A stretch of 20,787 nucleotides of DNA, taken from positions 1 to 20,787 of the forward strand of contig JBKOZS010000160.1 of the NCBI GenBank assembly GCA_046726015.1, given 5' to 3'. This DNA comes from QHWT01 sp046726015. Its GTDB lineage: Bacteria > Acidobacteriota > Vicinamibacteria > Vicinamibacterales > 2-12-FULL-66-21. Shown here one piece after another: positions 15,601-20,787 of this stretch; the stretch's first letter is position 1; the number at the start of each line of letters is the position of its first letter. The notes under the pieces were generated by a model. The model was not told where the DNA came from, ran no database searches, and worked only from the letters and a program-made list of their open reading frames with translations. Both the position numbers and the translations under genes were made by a program.

Positions 15601-15906
15601 CAGGGTGAGTTGAAGCTCGTAGCCGGAGATCGGCGCAGCACGCGGGAGAAGGACCTCACGCGTGGCGGGGGACTGCGCGAGAATCGTGACATCGCTGACG
15701 ATATCGCGAAGATAACGCGTGACGAGCCGCGCCGTGTCCTCCGCCTGCTGCAGGTTGCGCGTCCGGCTCTCGGACACGAATGCGCGGCGCGCCGCCGACT
15801 CGTTGAAGATGGTCACGACAACGATGGGGACGATCGAGAGCGCGACGATCAGCACGCCGAGTTTCCACGACCAGGGCCAGTCGCGCCAGCGTTGAAGCGG
15901 CATCAT
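12658..15906 (-). CDS. Hybrid histidine kinase: dCache-HAMP-PAS-GAF-HisKA-HATPase-REC
   Basis: This 1082-residue inner-membrane sensor has a first membrane helix at about 15-34, a dCache-like periplasmic domain (about 36-320, with ELLEILDHDGTVVAST and HVSVPVRIDEGRILGVAVG) and a second helix at about 326-346. A HAMP linker follows (347-400), then coiled coil and PAS (about 417-525) and GAF (about 540-700). The HisKA phosphoacceptor is His719 in STVSHELRTPLN. The HATPase domain has its N box (NLLSNALKF, 832-840), DTGIGI (864) and GGLGLGLS. The receiver has VVDDQEE, phosphoacceptor Asp1006 in VSDIGMP, T1039 and K1061. All catalytic residues look intact. The first ATG (15906) overlaps the lipoprotein stop as ATGA, so translation is probably coupled; the second ATG (15903) is also possible. 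The frame extends upstream to 16521, but that part is antisense-like noise over the lipoprotein gene. There is no DNA-binding output, so a partner regulator elsewhere is expected. Confidence 0.93.
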   Translation of the reverse strand: MMPLQRWRDWPWSWKLGVLIVALSIVPIVVVTIFNESAARRAFVSESRTRNLQQAEDTARLVTRYLRDIVSDVTILAQSPATREVLLPRAAPISGYELQLTLNSIRNTKEIELLEILDHDGTVVASTDTKRVGANRITSPFFLSAIAGQTRVHDPRYATDDNAVHIHVSVPVRIDEGRILGVAVGRVSLDELDRLVRADTDYGGLAEFGMIWDEQGIVLSNPAHSGGRFHPLAPLLPFARNRLVAEARFGPDTASLLDAPDSGSALVAQSRWRLYDGTASPHVAAALTAGGMQVTSVPIADTRWTYGLATPEANAFAAVRAQSRRNLGVAFATALLAALLSVAAARWLSRPLSHVGDAARALAQGDMARRIRMERRDEIGQLADTFDSMAASLAQKDAELRRYAEGLERRVDERTAELSGLLRAVPDVIYQVSADGRVVDYVSAKDGGRVVAPKPLVDRTLSDVLPADAAIAIRDRIGPAIAGDSVPPFEYRQVTAGHEQHFEARMSASGRDAVVILVRNITDRRRHEERTRFLARAASSLSASLDYGSTIETLANLAVPFLADICAVDLLEHGQVRLGAVAAANLRHQKAVIEGRSRFPIALTSQHPVAVAIRGGATLFPTWSDASPDGLLESDEQKRLIESVAPTSAMVLPLVARGQTLGSMTFISTDPDRHYSDADLALARELTDRAGIALDNARLYRELQESNRMKDEFLSTVSHELRTPLNAVLGWAQILRRTMVGPDQTARALDAIERNARAQAQLVDDLLDTSRVVSGKLHVEFVRTDVGEIVRTAVESFGPLARARGVTITVVAAPNLVPVLGDAARLQQVIGNLLSNALKFTPSGGRVEITARRAGSTIDIEVSDTGIGIAPEFLPFVFDRFRQGDSTTTRLHGGLGLGLSIARHLVELHGGTIRAESAGEGRGAKFTIVLPIRARADGASSIQQPPELPPAALSGVRILVVDDQEEARRLLHAMLATAGARVNGASSAGEARRIIDEQRPDVLVSDIGMPAEDGYDLIRSIRQQDDARGLPHLPSIAVTAYAREDDRDRAIAAGYDRHVSKPVDPDTLLETIATLVTHGSSA

Positions 15907-17510
15907 CGGTTCTCGGCCTGGGACCCGGAGCGACCAGGCAGTCGAACGAGATTGAACGTGTAATCTGGGACGAGTCCCTGCGCGTCTTCGTGCGGCAAGC
16001 CGCGGATCCCGTCGCGGAACACCGTCACACGCACGGTTTCGTACAGCGGCGCAATGGGCAGATCGGACGCAAGAATGCTCTGGGCGCGGAAATACGCGCC
16101 GGCCCGCGCTGCCGGCTCCGCTTGCCGTCCGCCTTCCGCGAGAGCGGCATCGAGCTCCGCGTTGGCATACCCCATGACCTGCATCGAGCCCTTCGAGCCG
16201 AAGCGCGCCGCGAGCGTATCGGGGTCCGGCCCCTGGTTGCCGGTGAGGATGACGATATCGAAGTCGCGCCCGGCGTGCAGGTGCTCGAGATACCCGTTCA
16301 GCGAAATCGGCATCAACCGTACCTGAAGACCGACTTCCTGCAATTGCTGGATGATCTCGGCGCCAACCGCGCTCGGCATCGCACCCGTTTGCCCGGGATA
16401 TGCCAGCGTGATCGGCGGGCGGGACTTCAGGCCCGGTGTGCTCGCCATCACCTGTGCGATCAGCCGCTTCGCTGCGACGGGATCGTGACCCGGTGCGCGC
16501 GCATCGCCGTTGTACGCCCATGCGACGGATGGCGTGTAGAAGCCAACCGCCGGCGTCCCGATTCCTGAGAGCACGCGATCGATGATGCGTCGGCGATCGA
16601 TGGCCAGGTTCACCGCGCGTCGAGCGCGCACATCGTTGAACGGCGCGCGCCGCATGTTGAACGCGAGGTACGCACGTCCATCGCTGGGCGACGTGGTGAC
16701 GCGGAGTCCTGGCGTGCGCGAGAGCTGCTGCACCATCCTCGATGGCGCGCGCCCCATTAAATAATCCGTCCGTCCCTTCAGCAGCAGTTCCACGCCGGCA
16801 GCGGTTGACGGTGTGATCACGTACTCGAGTTCATCGACGTACGGCCCTTGCCCGAAGTAATCGGTGTTCTTCTCGAGGATGATGCGACGTCCTGGTTCCC
16901 ACGATTTGAACTTGAAGGGGCCTGACCCGATGGGACGCATGTTCGCGGGGTTGCCGCGCCAGGCCGCGCTCGCATACACGTGCGCCGGAAGGATCGACGT
17001 ACCGAACCAGCCCAGTGTGGGAATGAACGCGGCCCATGGAGTCTTCAGCGTAATCGTGACCGTCCACGGGTCGGGCGCCTGCACGCTGGCGACGCGTTGT
17101 CCGACTTCGCTATTGGACGATTCCGCGATGCGCGCGAATGTCGCGCGCACGTCCTCCGCCGTCAGCGGCTGACCGTCGTGGAAACGCACGTCCCGGCGTA
17201 GAAAGAAGGTGTACGTCCGGCCGTCGGCCGATTCCTCCCAGCGCTCCGCGACCTCCGGCAGCACTCCGCCATCGTCGGCAAGCGAGACAAGTTTGCTGAA
17301 GATGTTCTGTCCAAGGAGCAGAGAGTACTCATCGATCGGCGCGACGTTCGGATTCAGCGTGCGAGGCTCGCCCGGCAAGCTGAGCCGTAAAACGCCGTCC
17401 CCGCCCTTCACGTCGCGAGGTGGTGCCGGTCGAGTCGCGCAGGCACACGTCATCACGCAGCCCGCAACGAACACGATCATCGCTGTCATTGAAAGTTCGG
17501 AGTGTCTCAC
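15903..17510 (-). CDS. Family-5 solute-binding lipoprotein (peptide/nickel/opine type)
   Basis: This 535-residue protein has a lipoprotein signal: short basic N-region, hydrophobic MTAMIVFVAG, then lipobox VAGC with Cys18. The rest matches SBP_bac_5 periplasmic proteins in length and order. Visible are GEPRTLNPNVAPIDE near the N-terminus, LPEVAERWEESADGRTYTFFLRRDVRFHDGQPLTAEDV, GSGPFKFKSWEPGRRIILEKN, AYLAFNMRRAPFNDVRARRAVNLAIDR and the late domain-closing PIAPLYE. Such proteins bind oligopeptides, nickel chelates, opines or sugars in the periplasm. GTG 17510 is chosen because later ATGs (17489, 17480) would remove the positive charge a lipoprotein signal needs. No permease or ATPase gene lies on either side. 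Instead the gene runs into the hybrid kinase by a 4-nt overlap, suggesting a sensory role (inference). Confidence 0.91.
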   Translation of the reverse strand: MRHSELSMTAMIVFVAGCVMTCACATRPAPPRDVKGGDGVLRLSLPGEPRTLNPNVAPIDEYSLLLGQNIFSKLVSLADDGGVLPEVAERWEESADGRTYTFFLRRDVRFHDGQPLTAEDVRATFARIAESSNSEVGQRVASVQAPDPWTVTITLKTPWAAFIPTLGWFGTSILPAHVYASAAWRGNPANMRPIGSGPFKFKSWEPGRRIILEKNTDYFGQGPYVDELEYVITPSTAAGVELLLKGRTDYLMGRAPSRMVQQLSRTPGLRVTTSPSDGRAYLAFNMRRAPFNDVRARRAVNLAIDRRRIIDRVLSGIGTPAVGFYTPSVAWAYNGDARAPGHDPVAAKRLIAQVMASTPGLKSRPPITLAYPGQTGAMPSAVGAEIIQQLQEVGLQVRLMPISLNGYLEHLHAGRDFDIVILTGNQGPDPDTLAARFGSKGSMQVMGYANAELDAALAEGGRQAEPAARAGAYFRAQSILASDLPIAPLYETVRVTVFRDGIRGLPHEDAQGLVPDYTFNLVRLPGRSGSQAENR

Positions 17511-17520
17511 CCGGAAGGGC

Positions 17521-17548
17521 GTTATACCACGGCAGCGAGCGCGCGGAA
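17521..17548 (-). promoter_or_regulatory. Candidate promoter of the lipoprotein-kinase operon
   Basis: On the minus strand, TATAAC (17526-17521) lies 10 nt before the GTG start at 17510. A weak TTCCGC (17548-17543) lies 16 nt further upstream. Transcription would begin only a few bases before the GTG, giving a very short leader, in line with the absence of a ribosome site. Confidence 0.45.
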
Positions 17549-17648
17549 TCGAGACGCGACATGCCGGTCATCCAGCCCTGAGTCATCAGTTTTCTGAGAA
17601 CAAATCTTGCCTGGCTCAAGGCCCGGGCTGTGGTACGCTTGCAGGACT

Positions 17649-17675
17649 CAGCCATACCTGCGAATGGCTGGGGAG
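17649..17675 (+). promoter_or_regulatory. Inverted repeat next to the ribosome site of the second kinase
   Basis: CAGCCAT (17649-17655) and ATGGCTG (17664-17670) form a perfect 7-bp inverted repeat with an 8-nt spacer. GGGAG (17671-17675), the likely ribosome site for ATG 17687 (11-nt spacing), touches its right arm. As RNA it could fold and limit ribosome access; as DNA it could be an operator in the divergent control region. Neither role is shown. Confidence 0.5.
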
Positions 17676-17686
17676 CTTTTCCAACG

Positions 17687-19945
17687 ATGCACGCTGATTT
17701 GCGGCCGCGCAGAGCGGTTCCCAGATTTACTGCGTACGCGTTAAGCGTGCTCGCCGTCGGCGTTGCGTCATGGCTCGAGCTGCTGATCTTCGGCTCGTCA
17801 GTCCATGCGTTGTCGCTGACACCGTTCGGCGTCTGCATCGCGCTCAGCGTGTGGCTTGGCGGCCTCGGCCCCGGCATGCTCGCCCTCATCCTTTCAACGC
17901 TCTCAATTGATTTCTTCATCATCGGCCCGCGATCGATCTTCGAGTTCAACTCCCCCGCGGACGCGTTCGTGCTGAGTGCGTTCCTCGCGGCGTGGCTGGC
18001 GTTCTGCGCGGTCGCTGAGCGTGTGAATCGTCTGCACTCGCTGGACCGCGTGTCGCTTCGTGCCGCAGAAGACGCGGCACTTCAATCCAATCGCGTCGCG
18101 CAACTGACGACGGCGTTGTCGCGCGCGCGGACCCAATCGGCGGCAATCGAAGCGGCGCTGCAGGAGCCGCTCCACGCGCTGCGCGCGGACGCGGGGGCGC
18201 TGCTGCTCGTCAGCCGTGATGGACGTGGACTCGACACCGCGAGAGCGGTGGGGTATCCCTCCGCCGGACGACCGGCGCCGATGGCAAGCTCGCTGCGCGG
18301 AAGAAACCCCGCGTCGGATGCGGTGGGCCGCGGGGCTCCCGTGATTCTCGAATCACCGGCGGCTTACGCGGCGGAGTACCGTGTCCCCACCAGTGGCGCC
18401 GGCCAATCACCGCCGGGTGCGCTCGCCGCCGTGCCCCTCCTCGTCGGCAGCCGCGTCGTCGCGGTCGTGCAGTTTGAATTCCGCGCGCCGCATGTCTTCA
18501 GCCCGGACGACCGCGAGTACCTGGACGTGCTTGGACCGCGTGCCGCGCAGGCACTCGATCGCACGCTGGAGTATGAATCGGCGCTGCAGGCTCGCGCCGA
18601 CGCCGAGGCGCTGCGCGAACGTGCGGATCAGGAGCTCGCCGAACGCCAGAAGATCGAGCGGGCGCTGCGCGCGAGCGAAACGCGATACCGCACGCTGGCG
18701 GCGCGCACCAGCCGGCTGCACGGCCTGGCGGCAGCGCTCTCGGAGTCGGTCACGCTGCATGCCGTCGCGCGCGCGGTCGTGCAGCACGGTCGCAACGTGC
18801 TTGGCGCCGCGAGCGGCGACGTGCTGCTGCTTGCCGACGGCGCATTCGAGGTACTCCATTCCGACGTGCCCCGCGATTCTGCGTATGCCGCGCGCATTCC
18901 GCTCGAACCGGGCCTGTGCGCCACGGATGTCATCGAGACGCGCGAGCCGGTGTTCGTCGCCTCGTTCGACGAATGGCAGGAAAGATACAGCCGCTCGGCG
19001 GCAATTGCCGCCGACGGCGGATACGTCTCTTCCGCAACGCTGCCGCTCCTCGTCGATGGCGCGCCAATCGGCGTCCTCGCCTTCCACTTCACCGCGCCCG
19101 TGAATTTTGACGAGGAGTATCGTGCGCTGCTGCGCGCCGTCGAGCAGCACTGTGCACAGGCGCTCGATCGCGCCAGGTTGTACGAAACCGCGCAACAGGC
19201 GCGCGCCGATGCCGAGACTGCGAACCGCCTGAAGGACGAGTTCGTATCGGTGGTGTCGCACGATCTCCGCACGCCGCTCAACGCGATTCTCGGCTGGACG
19301 TCCATGATGCAGGACGGAACGCTTGATGCCGCGACGACCAAGCGCGCGTTGGGTACGATTCACGACAACGCGACGCGTCAATTGAGGCTCGTCGAAGATC
19401 TTCTCGACCTGTCGAGGTTGCAGTCGGGCCGAATGGCGCTCAATATCGAGGATATCGATCTGCGCACGTTGCTGCGCGGAGTGGTGGAATCGATTGTTCC
19501 GGTTGCCGCCGGAAGCAGCCTGCAGCTGGACGTTGAACCCATTCCGCCGTTGAAAGTGCGCGGCGATGCGCGGCGCCTCGAGCAGGTGTTTTTCAATCTG
19601 CTCGGGAATGCCGTCAAGTTCACGCCGCAGGGCGGGCGTGTCACGATTGGCGTTCGCGACCTGAACGGTGCGGTCGAAGTGCGCGTGACCGACACCGGCG
19701 AAGGGATTGATCCTGCATTCCTGCCGCACGTGTTCGACGCATTTCGCCAGGCTGACGGCGAAACGGCGCGTCGTCATGGCGGTGCCGGCCTCGGCCTTTC
19801 GATCGCGCGCGAATTGATCGAGGCGCATAAGGGGTCCATCATGGCCGAAAGCGCCGGTATCGGACGCGGGGCGTCATTCCTCGTCCGGCTGCCCACGGCC
19901 GGACCCGGCATGACGACCGCGGTGGCGGGCTCCACGATCCATTGA
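17687..19945 (+). CDS. Sensor histidine kinase: DUF4118-like membrane region, two GAF domains, HisKA-HATPase
   Basis: This 752-residue kinase has three or four N-terminal helices (about 12-110) resembling the DUF4118/KdpD-type membrane domain (TPFGVCIALSVWLGGLGPGMLALILSTLSIDFFIIGP). A first GAF-like domain (about 135-292), a coiled coil (about 295-340) and a second GAF-like domain (about 345-498) follow. The HisKA has phosphoacceptor His525 in SVVSHDLRTPLN, and the HATPase has NLLGNAVKF (637-645), DTGEGI (669) and GGAGLGLS. There is no periplasmic sensor domain, so the input is probably cytoplasmic or membrane-borne. There is no receiver, and no response-regulator gene is adjacent. ATG 17687 with GGGAG is preferred; a GTG at 17630 would add 19 unlikely residues across the inverted repeat. 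It is divergent from the lipoprotein-kinase pair across about 176 bp, and the cupin fusion follows 36 bp after its stop. Confidence 0.9.
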   Translation: MHADLRPRRAVPRFTAYALSVLAVGVASWLELLIFGSSVHALSLTPFGVCIALSVWLGGLGPGMLALILSTLSIDFFIIGPRSIFEFNSPADAFVLSAFLAAWLAFCAVAERVNRLHSLDRVSLRAAEDAALQSNRVAQLTTALSRARTQSAAIEAALQEPLHALRADAGALLLVSRDGRGLDTARAVGYPSAGRPAPMASSLRGRNPASDAVGRGAPVILESPAAYAAEYRVPTSGAGQSPPGALAAVPLLVGSRVVAVVQFEFRAPHVFSPDDREYLDVLGPRAAQALDRTLEYESALQARADAEALRERADQELAERQKIERALRASETRYRTLAARTSRLHGLAAALSESVTLHAVARAVVQHGRNVLGAASGDVLLLADGAFEVLHSDVPRDSAYAARIPLEPGLCATDVIETREPVFVASFDEWQERYSRSAAIAADGGYVSSATLPLLVDGAPIGVLAFHFTAPVNFDEEYRALLRAVEQHCAQALDRARLYETAQQARADAETANRLKDEFVSVVSHDLRTPLNAILGWTSMMQDGTLDAATTKRALGTIHDNATRQLRLVEDLLDLSRLQSGRMALNIEDIDLRTLLRGVVESIVPVAAGSSLQLDVEPIPPLKVRGDARRLEQVFFNLLGNAVKFTPQGGRVTIGVRDLNGAVEVRVTDTGEGIDPAFLPHVFDAFRQADGETARRHGGAGLGLSIARELIEAHKGSIMAESAGIGRGASFLVRLPTAGPGMTTAVAGSTIH

Positions 19946-19970
19946 GCAGCGCGCCGAGCCGGCGGCGTCC

Positions 19971-19975
19971 GGAGG
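19971..19975 (+). promoter_or_regulatory. Shine-Dalgarno deciding the GTG start of the cupin fusion
   Basis: GGAGG at 19971-19975 is 6 nt before GTG 19982. The spacing is ideal and supports GTG 19982 over a later start. It lies in the 36-bp gap after the kinase stop, so the two genes are probably one transcript. Confidence 0.7.
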
Positions 19976-19981
19976 GATTTC

Positions 19982-20704
19982 GTGCGGTACGTGTGGTACC
20001 TGGCAGTGATGGTCAGCTTCGTGGCTGGACTCGATCTTTCTGCGCAGCAGCGACGCGCGCAAACCGGACCGGTCACGTTCGCGATTTTCGTAGCGGATCC
20101 CGCCGGCACACCGCTTGGCGGTGTCGCGGTCACGGTTGATGGCCCGGTCAAGCGAAAGGTGTCAACCGAAGGAGGGCGCATCGCGCTTGAAAACCTCCCG
20201 ACCGGCGCCTACCACTTCACGTTCGAACGCGACGGCTTTTACATGGCTGAGAAGGATGTGACCGCTCGCGGCAGGACGCCGATCGATGTGAAGGTCACGA
20301 TGACGCCTCGGCCAAAGCCGGTCCCGGCGCTGAAACCCCCACCACCCGAGCCGCCGCTCGTCGAGAGTGCCACTCCTGTCGTCATCGACTTGCCCGGATT
20401 CATCGAGAAGAACTACGTAGGACGAGCTGCGGGGAAGACCGTCCAACTCGCGTGCAGCGCGGGGGGGACCTCTACGCTCCTGCAGATCAACGAGCCAATC
20501 GCCCAGCACACCCACCCGGAGGCGGACGAGTTCATCTACGTGATTGCCGGCGAAGGGACGGCTCACGTCGGCGGACGCGAGGAGCGGCTTCGAGCAGGAT
20601 ACTTCCTGCTGGTGCCGCGCCGGGCCAGCCATTCGTTCAGCGTCACCCGCAAGGGGCCGCTTGTCTTACTGTCGACGCGTGCCGGCGAGAAGTGCGGCGG
20701 CTGA
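19982..20704 (+). CDS. Exported carboxypeptidase-regulatory-like / cupin fusion protein
   Basis: This 240-residue protein has a signal peptide (about 1-21, YVWYLAVMVSFVAGLDLSAQ). A CarboxypepD_reg-like beta domain follows (about 30-108; DPAGTPLGGVAVTVDGP, LENLPTGAYHFTFERDGFY), then a Pro-rich linker (about 109-126, PKPVPALKPPPPEPP) and a cupin domain (about 150-233). The cupin metal ligands are present: His176, His178 and Glu183 in QHTHPEADE, and His217 in PRRASHSF. The first domain type is common in secreted and outer-membrane proteins. Single-domain cupins bind metal and small molecules or act as isomerases or dioxygenases; no reaction can be named here. It lies directly downstream of the second kinase, so it could be its target or an accessory binding protein. 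The frame ends in TGA, one base pattern away from the convergent gene's stop. Confidence 0.85.
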   Translation: MRYVWYLAVMVSFVAGLDLSAQQRRAQTGPVTFAIFVADPAGTPLGGVAVTVDGPVKRKVSTEGGRIALENLPTGAYHFTFERDGFYMAEKDVTARGRTPIDVKVTMTPRPKPVPALKPPPPEPPLVESATPVVIDLPGFIEKNYVGRAAGKTVQLACSAGGTSTLLQINEPIAQHTHPEADEFIYVIAGEGTAHVGGREERLRAGYFLLVPRRASHSFSVTRKGPLVLLSTRAGEKCGG

Positions 20705-20787
20705 TCATTTCTTAGTCTCGAGGTCCAGTTCGTTCAGCGGCACGTCCCAGTGCGCATCGAGGATTTCGAACCGGCGCTGTTCCTCTT
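20705..20787 (-). CDS. C-terminal end of an unidentified protein (partial)
   Basis: The last 27 codons of a gene that enters from the right edge read EEQRRFEILDAHWDVPLNEL and end LDLETKK before TGA (20707-20705). The composition is protein-like and the other two minus-strand frames carry stops. The piece is too short to assign a family. Its stop abuts the stop of the cupin fusion, making a convergent pair. Confidence 0.55.
   Translation of the reverse strand, partial: EEQRRFEILDAHWDVPLNELDLETKK

Noticed and set aside
13885..15963. 692-codon open frame on the plus strand, antisense to the hybrid kinase
   Set aside because: Its translation is Arg/Gly/His-rich with no domain signature, and it mirrors a kinase whose domains and motifs are all intact. 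Long antisense frames are expected at this G+C content.
15907..16521. N-terminal extension of the hybrid kinase by about 205 residues
   Set aside because: The extension is Arg-rich noise overlapping the lipoprotein gene. The MMPLQ start followed by a membrane helix and the ATGA overlap is the natural beginning.
18407..19828. 473-codon open frame on the minus strand within the second kinase
   Set aside because: Low-complexity Arg-rich translation opposite a clear GAF-HisKA-HATPase gene; a shadow of codon bias.
1..20787. tRNA, rRNA, riboswitch, integrase or transposase genes
   Set aside because: None was seen on either strand. The few gaps are under 300 bp and show no cloverleaf or conserved RNA pattern by eye; a covariance-model search was not possible.

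Overview
The window looks like chromosomal DNA from a high-GC Gram-negative soil-type bacterium. The G+C-rich codon use, secreted HYR/subtilisin-type proteins, carboxypeptidase-regulatory-like folds, large hybrid histidine kinases and the two kinds of short repeat would fit Acidobacteriota (perhaps Vicinamibacteria). That placement is inference from style; there is no rRNA or other marker gene. I saw no tRNA, rRNA, CRISPR array, transposase or phage gene. Coding density is high and most genes lie on the minus strand.

Left part (1-6620). On the minus strand, a GT2-GtrA polyprenyl-phosphate sugar synthase (388-1605) is followed by the 5' end of an integral-membrane GT-C glycosyltransferase (1-337, cut by the window). 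These are donor-maker and donor-user of a lipid-linked sugar pathway. Next is a very large CPBP-family membrane protease (1897-5256) with an internally duplicated extracytoplasmic module and a REP-like palindromic repeat read through in frame. It is divergent from a small DUF6526-like membrane protein (5329-5760). The two promoters face each other across a 16-bp inverted repeat. The small gene overlaps tail-to-tail with a beta-hydroxyacid dehydrogenase-family oxidoreductase (5757-6620).

Middle part (6709-12549, all minus). This holds a secreted 1156-residue subtilase whose triad appears to be Ser-Glu-Asp (sedolisin-like), a YhcH/YjgK/YiaL protein, a secreted TPR-gluzincin metalloprotease lying 15 bp upstream of yhcH in a likely operon, and an unrecognised cytoplasmic protein. 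A run of seven 9-bp tandem repeats and an adjacent palindrome lie between the last gene and the next.

Right part (12588-20787). This is a signalling cluster. A family-5 solute-binding lipoprotein is translationally coupled (ATGA overlap) to a dCache-HAMP-PAS-GAF hybrid histidine kinase with its own receiver. No ABC permease or ATPase gene is nearby, so the lipoprotein may be a ligand-sensing partner of the kinase rather than a transporter part. Divergent from this pair is a second kinase (DUF4118-like membrane region, two GAF domains, HisKA, HATPase) with no receiver. A signal-peptide-bearing carboxypeptidase-regulatory-like/cupin fusion follows it. No response regulator with a DNA-binding output is visible. 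The last 83 bases hold the C-terminus of a convergent minus-strand gene.

The best candidates for something new are the SBP5-hybrid kinase pair with its divergent second kinase, the duplicated CPBP protease, and the two repeat families that extend into coding sequence. All start choices and domain calls were made by eye.
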